From Saprospiraceae bacterium (GTDB lineage Bacteria > Bacteroidota > Bacteroidia > Chitinophagales > Saprospiraceae): DNA of 8,352 bases. A program made the translations under genes and the position numbers. Below the pieces are notes generated by a model. That model did no database searches, was not told the DNA's origin, and saw nothing but the letters and a program-made list of their open reading frames with translations. Shown here piece after piece: positions 1 to 7,483 of this stretch (positions are counted from its first letter, which is position 1; each line of letters opens with the position of its first letter). Location of the stretch: positions 1 through 8,352 of the forward strand of contig JACMLK010000151.1 of the NCBI GenBank assembly GCA_014379665.1. The letters run 5' to 3'.

Positions 1-957
1 AAAAAGATCAACATCCACCCATCCGTACGCAGTTTGCAACCATCTTTCGTTGGTTCCGATATCACCGGATTCTATACTTTTAAAAATTTTCAGGTTAGTA
101 CTGACCCATTCTTTAAAAGCAGTTTCCATCCAAACATCAAATTTATTATTGCCGGTCAGGGGCCTGACGCATTCCAGTCTGCTGTAATAATCAGCATATT
201 CATAACATTCATAAACCAGCCTCCTGTCACTTTTTAAGGGTGTAATCGACTCATCCCCGTTTTCATCAACGCTTTTAATGTCAATCTTTTCAATATTTGC
301 AGTATCCAGCACCGCCCATTTATGATTTAAAGCTGGGTTTGCAAAACTCAGATCAAGATGGATAACCCTGTCTTCTTTTTGAACCGGTATAATATCACTG
401 CTGCTCTTTCCATCCTGCCGTACCGTACAGGTATACAGATCATGGTCTTTTGAGATGGATACACTCACATTTTTATTTTCTACTTTGCCACTGAATACCT
501 GATACCACTGATGATTGTCACAATACTTTACAGTTTTATGTTCAAAATGAGGTACAATAACAAGTTTCATAGGCAGAGAAATATCTTTGGACACATTCAT
601 CCACAATCCTTCAAAAACCTTCCCGTCATAGTTGCCATATATAAATCCTGTGAACCGCGAGTCCCCATTCATCTCAACCAACCTTAGCTGCCGGTCAGTC
701 TCTTCTCCTTCAAAATAGAAAATTGTTCCGCTGTTGCGCAGCGTATATAGACCTTTGCTCGTGTGACCATCCGTGCCCAATATCATGTCTATCGAGTGTT
801 TGCCATCGATATACCCGCTTAAATGATTGACCCACAGATTACGTGTATTAGGTGAAAACATGGCCCTGACATCGGAGGCAGACTTCGTCCCTTGTGCCAT
901 CACTATTGCACAGTTAACGGTTAACAACATTAATAATACGTAATATCGTCGGTTCAT
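1..957 (-). CDS. Secreted beta-rich protein of unknown function (C-terminus beyond left edge)
   Basis: The minus-strand frame is open from an ATG at 957 to the left edge, giving 319 residues without a stop; the C-terminus is missing. Residues 1-21 form a Sec signal peptide: basic MNRR, a hydrophobic stretch YVLLMLLTV, and a likely cleavage site VMA|QG. Residues about 46-125 are glycine- and aromatic-rich with a spaced pattern (SGYIDGKHSIDMIL, SKGLYTL, FYFEG, LRLVEM, FTGFIYG, FEGLWM). I know this pattern from Bacteroidota exported proteins with a small beta-sheet domain, but cannot assign a named family. The rest (about 140-319) has conserved-looking Trp, Tyr and Cys but no catalytic motif I recognise. 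It starts 26 bases after the moxR stop codon, so it is probably co-transcribed with moxR. An A/G-rich AAAGGA lies directly before the ATG, too close for a normal Shine-Dalgarno site. Reading frame and export are well supported; function is unknown. Confidence 0.85.
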   Translation of the reverse strand, partial: MNRRYYVLLMLLTVNCAIVMAQGTKSASDVRAMFSPNTRNLWVNHLSGYIDGKHSIDMILGTDGHTSKGLYTLRNSGTIFYFEGEETDRQLRLVEMNGDSRFTGFIYGNYDGKVFEGLWMNVSKDISLPMKLVIVPHFEHKTVKYCDNHQWYQVFSGKVENKNVSVSISKDHDLYTCTVRQDGKSSSDIIPVQKEDRVIHLDLSFANPALNHKWAVLDTANIEKIDIKSVDENGDESITPLKSDRRLVYECYEYADYYSRLECVRPLTGNNKFDVWMETAFKEWVSTNLKIFKSIESGDIGTNERWLQTAYGWVDVDLF

Positions 958-983
958 TTCCTTTGTGTCAGTTTATGATCATG

Positions 984-1982
984 TTATGGTACGGGTATGG
1001 CGTTGATAATGTTGGTGATGATATCTTCCTGAGTCACATTTTCAGCTTCTGCTTCGTAACTCAGCCCAATACGGTGTCGCAATACATCTTTGCATACATG
1101 CCTTACATCATCCGGAATCACATAACCGCGACGATTCATAAATGCGTGCGCTTTGGCAGCCAAGGCCATATAAATACTTCCTCTGGGGGACGCCCCGTGA
1201 CTGATCAGCGGCTTGATATTATGTAGCTTATACTTGTCCGGTTCTCTGGTTGCAAAAACAATATCAAGGATGTAGTTTTCAATCTTTTCATCCATGTACA
1301 CTTTTTTGACAGATTCTCTGGCCTTCATTATAGTGGCAGGTTTGACTACTGCATGGATATTTTGTGTGATCTCACCAAGTATGTTTTTACGGATAATGGA
1401 CTTTTCTTCTTCACGAGTGGGATAATCTATATTCACTTTTATCATAAACCGGTCTACCTGAGCTTCAGGCAGCGGATATGTACCTTCCTGTTCTATTGGA
1501 TTCTGTGTTGCTAGCACCAGAAATGGCTCTTCAAGTTTGTATGTTTCTTTCCCAATGGTTACCTGTTTTTCCTGCATAGCTTCAAGGAGGGCACTCTGTA
1601 CTTTGGCCGGTGCACGATTGATTTCATCGGCAAGAATAAAATTGGCAAATATGGGTCCTTTACGTACCGTAAATTCATTTTTGCCGGGATTATAGATCAT
1701 CGTACCTATGATGTCGGAGGGCAGCAGATCGGGGGTAAACTGTATCCTGTGAAAATCTGCATCTATAGCCGCTGCCAGCGTTTTGATAGACAACGTTTTT
1801 GCAAGACCAGGCAATCCCTCCAGCAACACATGACCTTCAGCCAGTAGACCCAGCATAAGCCTGTCTGTCATATGTTTCTGACCAACAATGACTTTGGAAG
1901 TCTCTGCATTAAGGGTTTCCATAAACGCACTATCAATGTAAATTTGCTGATTTAATGCTTCGATATCAATGGATGTCTGCAT
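984..1982 (-). CDS. moxR: MoxR-family AAA+ ATPase
   Basis: A complete 332-residue protein, normal for MoxR proteins, which are cytoplasmic AAA+ ATPases thought to act as chaperones in maturing metal- or VWA-domain proteins and envelope systems. Walker A is GLPGLAKT (56-63), with the Ala before Lys typical of MoxR. Walker B is ILADE (116-120) followed by the family signature INRAPAKVQSALLEAMQE. Sensor 1 is ATQNP (N161), then EGTYPLPEAQVDRF with R178 as a candidate Arg finger. Sensor 2 lies in GASPRGS (R267), inside the C-terminal helical lid. All key ATPase residues are present. The ATG at 1982 has an AT-rich leader and no Shine-Dalgarno site, usual for Bacteroidota. The divergent gene at 2244 leaves a 261-base spacer. 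In many Bacteroidota a DUF58 gene and bat (VWA) genes follow moxR; here a secreted protein gene follows instead, so the client cannot be read from the neighbour. The family call is firm, the cellular role is not. Confidence 0.95.
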   Translation of the reverse strand: MQTSIDIEALNQQIYIDSAFMETLNAETSKVIVGQKHMTDRLMLGLLAEGHVLLEGLPGLAKTLSIKTLAAAIDADFHRIQFTPDLLPSDIIGTMIYNPGKNEFTVRKGPIFANFILADEINRAPAKVQSALLEAMQEKQVTIGKETYKLEEPFLVLATQNPIEQEGTYPLPEAQVDRFMIKVNIDYPTREEEKSIIRKNILGEITQNIHAVVKPATIMKARESVKKVYMDEKIENYILDIVFATREPDKYKLHNIKPLISHGASPRGSIYMALAAKAHAFMNRRGYVIPDDVRHVCKDVLRHRIGLSYEAEAENVTQEDIITNIINAIPVP

Positions 1983-2060
1983 ATAATTTTAGTTTGAAAT
2001 AAAAGTAAAATTCAAAAAGTAATAATATCGATACTTATGTTCATTATGGTCAAAGGAACG

Positions 2061-2078
2061 CAAATATCGCCAAATATC
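2061..2078 (-). promoter_or_regulatory. Twin CAAATATC direct repeat, possible moxR promoter or operator
   Basis: CAAATATC occurs at 2061-2068 and again at 2071-2078, a period of 10 bp, about one helical turn. On the minus strand each copy reads GATATTTG, one base from the Bacteroidota -7 element TAnnTTTG, so one could serve moxR with a leader of roughly 70 bases. No TTTG at the expected -33 distance is clear, and the repeat could instead be a protein-binding site or chance in AT-rich DNA. Confidence 0.25.
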
Positions 2079-2156
2079 CCAAAAGAACATTATTTTTGAA
2101 AAATGCGATAAGAATTTCCAATGGTGTTTTATATTATAAATTGACGAAATCCTTCG

Positions 2157-2170
2157 TTCCATCAATGGAA
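2157..2170. repeat. Inverted repeat TTCCAT-CA-ATGGAA (possible operator)
   Basis: Two perfect 6-base arms, TTCCAT (2157-2162) and ATGGAA (2165-2170), flank a 2-base spacer in the divergent region, about 60 bases before the proposed lipoprotein promoter. The overlapping stretch 2144-2157 also contains ACGAA/TTCGT arms with a 4-base loop. A dimeric regulator could bind here, but nothing in the window identifies one. Confidence 0.25.
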
Positions 2171-2231
2171 TCACAAAATTAAGAAGCATAGTTTTTTTTA
2201 TATAAAATGACCACAGTTTTTAACTAAATCT

Positions 2232-2239
2232 TAACTTCG
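2232..2239 (+). promoter_or_regulatory. Candidate -7 element for the lipoprotein-ddpX pair
   Basis: TAACTTCG is one base from the Bacteroidota sigma-A -7 consensus TAnnTTTG. It lies only 4 bases before the ATG at 2244, which would make the transcript nearly leaderless. Such close placement is not rare in this phylum. No good -33 TTTG is visible upstream, so the assignment is tentative. Confidence 0.35.
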
Positions 2240-2243
2240 CCCT

Positions 2244-2891
2244 ATGAAATTTATAAATTATACTTTTTTATCCCTGATAGTCTTTCTTTTATCTTCCTGC
2301 TCCCGATCATCGTTATATTCCGGTGACGAGAAGTCCATGTTAGCCGCTGAGCAGGCAGCTAAAATGGAAAACTCCTGCCTGGTATTCAGGGTACCTGTTC
2401 AGGCTGGTAAAATAAGATATCTTAAAAATGCGCTTTCAAATTCACAATTGACTCCGGCAAAGACTACGTCTCTTAAATCCCAACTGGCTTCAACCATAAA
2501 GACCAATAATGATTATTATGCATTGATTCGCTCAGGATTCACAGCCCATTTTGATGCCACTCAGGTATATTTTGTACCGGACTCATTATTCAAAGCTTTT
2601 GAAGGTGGTAAAAAAGATGTTTTCTTAAACGAAAATAATCAGGTGGATCCAACGATTCAATGCCTTACAGATGAATATTTTTTAATGATCCAAAGCGAAC
2701 ATGCAGAACAATTTCTATTGGTAAATAAAAATGGTAATCGCCTTGACAGTCCTTTTCCCTATAAAAAAAATACCTTCCTCCCTGGTTTTAAAAGGTTGCT
2801 GTCGAAAAAAAAATATATGCATAATCAGATCAAATGGTTTAACGAAAAATTAATCGATCTTTCGTTTTTCCACAAAAAATTAAAAAGATAA
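2244..2891 (+). CDS. Lipoprotein of unknown function, coupled to ddpX
   Basis: A 215-residue protein with a clear lipoprotein signal: MKF, a hydrophobic core, and lipobox LSSC with C19 as the lipidated residue. The ATG at 2244 is chosen because the next in-frame Met (residue 32) would lose the whole signal. The mature part is about 197 residues, includes two further Cys (C45, C140), a Lys-rich stretch (KRLLSKKK, 183-190) and a basic C-terminal end (HKKLKR). I recognise no domain or catalytic motif. Its stop codon TAA shares one base with the ATG of the dipeptidase gene (TAATG at 2889-2893), a layout that normally couples translation and suggests the two products act together or in fixed ratio in the cell envelope. 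A role in binding cell-wall fragments is only a guess from that linkage. Confidence 0.85.
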   Translation: MKFINYTFLSLIVFLLSSCSRSSLYSGDEKSMLAAEQAAKMENSCLVFRVPVQAGKIRYLKNALSNSQLTPAKTTSLKSQLASTIKTNNDYYALIRSGFTAHFDATQVYFVPDSLFKAFEGGKKDVFLNENNQVDPTIQCLTDEYFLMIQSEHAEQFLLVNKNGNRLDSPFPYKKNTFLPGFKRLLSKKKYMHNQIKWFNEKLIDLSFFHKKLKR

Positions 2892-3604
2892 TGAGGAACA
2901 TTTCCTATTGGTTTGTGCTATTTTTATCCTTAACCCTTTGGCAATGTAAACATAAGACAGCACCAGACACAGAGCCTGTAGCCAATAAGGAAACTTTGAA
3001 AGCTGAAGCCCCTTTTCAAAAACCAACAGAACCCGCAGAAACCAGGACTTCAGATATACCGGATGACTGGGATGAAGTGAATACCTCATCCAGCGGAATT
3101 TTGCTCGACATCCGGTATGCCACCACCAATAATTTTACCAAAAAACAGATTTATGACTGCGCCAGATGCTTTCTCAGACCTGAGGCTATCTTAAAGATCA
3201 GCAAAATACAACAGGAACTAAAGGATAAATATGGCTATGGACTTAAGGTGTTTGATTGTTTCAGACCTGGGCCATACCAACATCGATTATGGGATATCGT
3301 GCCCAACCCCGACTATGTGACGCCACCCGAAAAAGGGTCCATGCACAGCCGTGGTCTTGCCGTAGATCTTACTATAGTGGATGAGCAAGGCACAGCATTG
3401 GATATGGGTACAGACTATGACTTTTTTGGAAAAGAAGCGCATCATGACTATAAAGGCTTTTCCGCAGAAATCAATAAAAATCGTACTTTACTGAAGACTA
3501 TGATGGAACAAAATGGTTTTGCTTCCATCCGTACAGAATGGTGGCACTACAGCTACAGCGGCAAATCCTACCCTCTCGATGACTGGGTTTGGGACTGCAG
3601 GTAG
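2891..3604 (+). CDS. ddpX: D-alanyl-D-alanine dipeptidase, VanX/DdpX type (peptidase M15D), probable lipoprotein
   Basis: A 237-residue zinc dipeptidase of the M15D family, which splits D-Ala-D-Ala into two D-alanines. The zinc ligands are visible: H152 and D159 in SMHSRGLAVDL, and H219 in TEWWHY, with E216 as the catalytic base. R125 in FDCFRP matches the transition-state Arg71 of VanX. DIRYATTNNFT (73-83) is the family's N-terminal signature. Residues 1-19 form an export signal ending in LWQC, so C19 is probably lipidated even though the lipobox is unusual (Trp at -2). About 40 residues of Pro/Glu/Lys-rich linker then lead to the enzyme, placing it outside the cytoplasm, unlike cytoplasmic VanX. 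That location favours recycling or scavenging of wall-derived D-Ala-D-Ala over glycopeptide resistance; no vanH, vanA or two-component genes are nearby. It starts inside the stop codon of the upstream lipoprotein gene. No clear intrinsic terminator follows. Confidence 0.93.
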   Translation: MRNISYWFVLFLSLTLWQCKHKTAPDTEPVANKETLKAEAPFQKPTEPAETRTSDIPDDWDEVNTSSSGILLDIRYATTNNFTKKQIYDCARCFLRPEAILKISKIQQELKDKYGYGLKVFDCFRPGPYQHRLWDIVPNPDYVTPPEKGSMHSRGLAVDLTIVDEQGTALDMGTDYDFFGKEAHHDYKGFSAEINKNRTLLKTMMEQNGFASIRTEWWHYSYSGKSYPLDDWVWDCR

Positions 3605-3862
3605 GTATGATGTAGGTGGAATGGCGTAAATCGATGGATAAAACTGTATTTCTTAAAAAAAAATTACCAATTTATCAGCATCTATTGCTTTGCATTTCAA
3701 TGTGTAGATAAATTTAAATACACACTTAAACTCATACATTATTTATTCTCACCTTGCTTTTATCTTCACATGACTGTCAATCTTACTATCTAGCTGTAAA
3801 AGCCCCAATGACTGACCCGGAAAATGCCATATTATATGGGTCTAACTCAAATCTTCCTAATT

Positions 3863-3889
3863 AATAGCAAATTTTTCGATTTTGCTATT
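3863..3889. repeat. Inverted repeat AATAGCAAA / TTTGCTATT
   Basis: Two perfect 9-base arms (3863-3871 and 3881-3889) enclose a 9-base loop. Only two of the nine pairs are G-C, and no T run of terminator type follows on either strand (an A run follows on the plus strand), so it is a weak candidate for the end of the ddpX transcript or for an RNA-processing hairpin. Confidence 0.4.
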
Positions 3890-3997
3890 TCTAAAAAAAG
3901 ACTTGTATAGTTTTTCCAGGACTAATGGTTGACCATATAACACTTTTTCAGGACGGGACAAGCAAAGCTATTCCTTCTAAGATGGTTGACTGATAGT

Positions 3998-4085
3998 GTA
4001 TGGATAATGTATGGATGATGTATAGATATTCTATAGATAAAGTATGGATAAAGTATGGATGATGTATGGATGATGTATGAATCAT
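3998..4085. repeat. Tandem array, eight copies of an 11-bp unit (consensus GTATGGATGAT)
   Basis: Eight head-to-tail units fill 88 bases with no gaps. Copies 2, 6 and 7 are identical to the consensus; copy 1 differs at one position, copies 5 and 8 at two, copy 3 at three and copy 4 at four. The variants cluster in the middle, so the flanking copies are the most alike. The period is near one DNA helical turn, so each unit presents the same face, and it is not a multiple of three, which argues against a coding repeat. It lies about 380 bases before atpD and 390 after ddpX. A nine-base A tract follows directly (4087-4095). Function is unknown: array of protein sites, curved DNA, or slippage-born microsatellite. 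Confidence 0.95.
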
Positions 4086-4295
4086 TAAAAAAAAACTTTA
4101 CCTAAACTGGACGGTAACAGGTAATTCGTACGCTTATAATTAATACTAGAAAGCTGTTATATCTCCCTAAATTTGATTTCCGGTTGGGATATGAATTTTA
4201 ATGGATAAAATGTTGGTATTGGAGTAGCAGAAATTTAATTACACCTTCCGGGACAAAACAACTCCGGGTTTCCTAAAAAAAAAGTGCTTCTAAAT

Positions 4296-4351
4296 AATGG
4301 AATTTTACAAATGATTTGTTTTACAAAATAATAAATGGTAATCATTCCATT
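4296..4351. repeat. Nested repeats upstream of atpD promoter
   Basis: Outer arms AATGGAAT (4296-4303) and ATTCCATT (4344-4351) form a perfect 8-base inverted repeat with a 40-base interior. Inside lie a palindrome ACAAAT-G-ATTTGT (4307-4319) and a 9-base direct repeat TTTTACAAA (4303-4311 and 4319-4327). The cluster sits 60-115 bases before the atpD -7 element, a usual place for activator sites, but the AT-rich setting makes chance repeats likely. Confidence 0.4.
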
Positions 4352-4407
4352 TTATTCTGTCAAAGCAAATCAAAATATTTTTAATTTCTTTATTATAAAA
4401 GAATTAA

Positions 4408-5988
<1,581 letters not shown>

Positions 5989-6021
5989 TCAATCACTTTC
6001 AGTAATACAAACAGATCTAAT

Positions 6022-6270
6022 ATGAACTTAGTAGTTTTAACACCTGAAAAGGAAATATTTCACGGGGAGGTTACTTCAGTAAAAGTTCCCGGAATCAACG
6101 GACAGTTTGAAATACTTCAAAACCACGCAGCAATTGTGGCTGCACTTGGTAAAGGTGAGGTGCGTATTCTGAATGATAAGGGTGAAAATAAAACATTTCA
6201 TATCCAGAAAGGATTCATCGAAGTGCTCAAAAATGAAGTCTCACTTCTAGTACGGGGAGTAAAAGAATAG
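6022..6270 (+). CDS. atpC: F1F0 ATP synthase subunit epsilon, short form
   Basis: An 82-residue epsilon subunit of the F1 central stalk. It matches the N-terminal beta-sandwich domain of the family: VLTPEKEIFHGEV (5-17), then VKVPGINGQFEILQNHAAIV (20-39) and LGKGEVRI (42-49), ending in a beta strand VSLLVRG. The C-terminal two-helix domain, which in E. coli-type proteins (about 139 residues) can extend along gamma and inhibit ATP hydrolysis, is absent; the stop at 6268-6270 is followed at once by a terminator, so this is the natural end and not a frameshift. Short epsilon subunits are usual in Bacteroidota. It should still couple the stalk to the c-ring but cannot inhibit by the helix mechanism. 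Translated from the atpD mRNA, with no Shine-Dalgarno site before the ATG. Confidence 0.96.
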   Translation: MNLVVLTPEKEIFHGEVTSVKVPGINGQFEILQNHAAIVAALGKGEVRILNDKGENKTFHIQKGFIEVLKNEVSLLVRGVKE

Positions 6271-6292
6271 TTTAAAAAATCAACCATACATC

Positions 6293-6327
6293 AGGCCGGA
6301 TTTCAGTAATGTGATCCGGCCTTTTTT
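6293..6327 (+). terminator. Intrinsic terminator of atpDC
   Basis: Perfect 9-base GC-rich arms AGGCCGGAT (6293-6301) and ATCCGGCCT (6314-6322) enclose a 12-base loop and run straight into TTTTTT. It begins 23 bases after the atpC stop codon. Confidence 0.93.
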
Positions 6328-6359
6328 GTGCATTTTACTGTGTATATAAAGTGGACATA

Positions 6360-6400
6360 AATAAAAATGCCTGCCTGAAATTCTTTTACTTCAGACAGGC
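6360..6400 (-). terminator. Intrinsic terminator of the minus-strand barrel-lipoprotein pair
   Basis: Read on the minus strand, GCCTGTCTGAA (6400-6390) pairs with TTCAGGCAGGC (6379-6369) over 11 positions with one U-G wobble and a 10-base loop, then ATTTTTATTT follows. It starts 40 bases after the stop of the lipoprotein gene. On the plus strand the same position would be a C-A mismatch and no T run follows, so it favours minus-strand transcription. Confidence 0.85.
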
Positions 6401-6439
6401 GGTTCCCATTTACGAATAAAAATACAGATGTATTTTATC

Positions 6440-7405
6440 TTACAGAGACTGTAACGCCTCTTTTATTTCTTTTAATGACCTTTTTTCTGGTTTAATACTC
6501 ATATTAGTATCATTTTCTAATACAGCATTTGTCATGCCAAAAAAGTAATTTTCCTGACCTAAGTCTGATATTACTACAAATTTTCCCCTTATCCCTTTTT
6601 GAAATAGGATTTGGTGTGCACAAAGGGACCAGTCACCGGCACTATTTTGATTTACTTTTAAGACCGAATTAGTCTGATCAGCAATAAAATATACTAAACT
6701 GTTGTGCGAATTAAATTCATGGGGAATTTCTACACATATATCTCCTTTAAGTTCAGTATCCGGTTCCGGATAGCTCCCCAGAGAAATCCAGCTGGTAGCG
6801 GCATGGACAGGCAATTTGAATCCATTAATGATGGTTGAACCTTCATTATGATTTACCTTCCAATCTGAAATGTCAATCATATTTAATGACCCATCAGGTC
6901 TTCTCCACTCAATATTATTATTTTCATCTGCACTTCCTTCAAAAAACTCAAATCCGTTTTTAGGACTCACTCTGTTTTCTGGCAGGTATATAAAAATTGG
7001 CTCATTAATGACAATACTCTCATTCTCCTGACTGATGTTCAGGTAAACCAACTTCCTGCCGTCAAAGAGCCTTCCTTTATACAAGGTGGAAGGTGCAGAC
7101 AACATATTTGATTTCTGTCCGCTAAATTCCTTAAATTCAATTTTAATATCTCCACTTACTGGTTCGCCGTTTAGCGTGGTTAATCCGTTCTCTGGGATTT
7201 CAATAATACTGCCTTCAGGACCAAAAAAAATAAAAGGAAAGGCCCCCAACTTAATGTGGTAGATTTTTGGATTGCCTATGATTTGAGATAAAATTACTTC
7301 CTGATTGATGGAATAATTTTGATCCGGTATAAATATTTTTTCATCCTTTGCACAGGAAAAAAGAACCAGAGACGCCAGACATAAAAATATATTATTTACT
7401 TTCAC
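6440..7405 (-). CDS. Probable surface lipoprotein of unknown function (GTG start)
   Basis: A complete 321-residue protein starting with GTG at 7405. No ATG is in frame near the start, an in-frame TAG lies 3 codons upstream, and the signal peptide begins directly after the GTG, so this start is well supported. The lipobox is LFSC with C18; the following AKDEK resembles the charged export tag that sends lipoproteins to the cell surface in Bacteroidota. Residues 62-125 follow a pattern I know from Bacteroidota exported proteins (GSIIEIPENGL, LNGEPVSGDIKIEFKEF, then STLYKGRLFDGRKLVYLNIS), a beta-sandwich-like module. The middle and C-terminal parts (about 130-321) give no recognised motif. It lies 78 bases after an outer-membrane barrel gene on the same strand, with its own terminator downstream, so both are probably one operon and may act together at the outer membrane. 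Confidence 0.88.
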   Translation of the reverse strand: MKVNNIFLCLASLVLFSCAKDEKIFIPDQNYSINQEVILSQIIGNPKIYHIKLGAFPFIFFGPEGSIIEIPENGLTTLNGEPVSGDIKIEFKEFSGQKSNMLSAPSTLYKGRLFDGRKLVYLNISQENESIVINEPIFIYLPENRVSPKNGFEFFEGSADENNNIEWRRPDGSLNMIDISDWKVNHNEGSTIINGFKLPVHAATSWISLGSYPEPDTELKGDICVEIPHEFNSHNSLVYFIADQTNSVLKVNQNSAGDWSLCAHQILFQKGIRGKFVVISDLGQENYFFGMTNAVLENDTNMSIKPEKRSLKEIKEALQSL

Positions 7406-7483
7406 TACAAGCTATGTATAATTAACCAATTTGTTTTCGTTAATATGATGCCCGAAGTGTGTAATTCGCTGCTTAAGGAAATG

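Noticed and set aside
34..237. Plus-strand 67-codon open frame
   Set aside because: Antisense to the open minus-strand secreted-protein gene that covers the same bases without a stop.
963..1226. Plus-strand 87-codon open frame
   Set aside because: It lies antisense within moxR, whose AAA+ motifs are unmistakable; the translated product has no family features.
1989..2189. Minus-strand 66-codon open frame in the divergent spacer
   Set aside because: Aromatic-rich translation typical of AT-rich noncoding DNA, no clear start context, and it would overlap the candidate regulatory elements. It ends just before moxR, but nothing supports a peptide.
2880..3089. Minus-strand 69-codon open frame
   Set aside because: Antisense shadow over the start of ddpX.
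2891..3604. Vancomycin resistance gene vanX
   Set aside because: The enzyme family is the same, but the protein has an export signal and there are no vanH, vanA, vanR or vanS neighbours; an envelope dipeptidase role fits better.
3814..3842. GACCC/GGGTC arms around CCATAT-T-ATATGG
   Set aside because: The inner palindrome has too short a spacer for a hairpin and the outer arms are only 5 bases; no T run follows. Considered and dropped as a ddpX terminator.
3998..4085. CRISPR array
   Set aside because: Units are 11 bases, directly adjacent, with no spacers and no cas genes nearby.
4087..4124. Terminator-like element on the minus strand: TTACCT/AGGTAA arms followed by T9
   Set aside because: The stem is only 6 bp with two G-C pairs and a 15-base loop, and no minus-strand gene ends here.
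4247..4266. Two TCCGGG boxes before an A9 tract
   Set aside because: They are a direct repeat; only the 4-base CCGG cores could pair, so there is no convincing hairpin.
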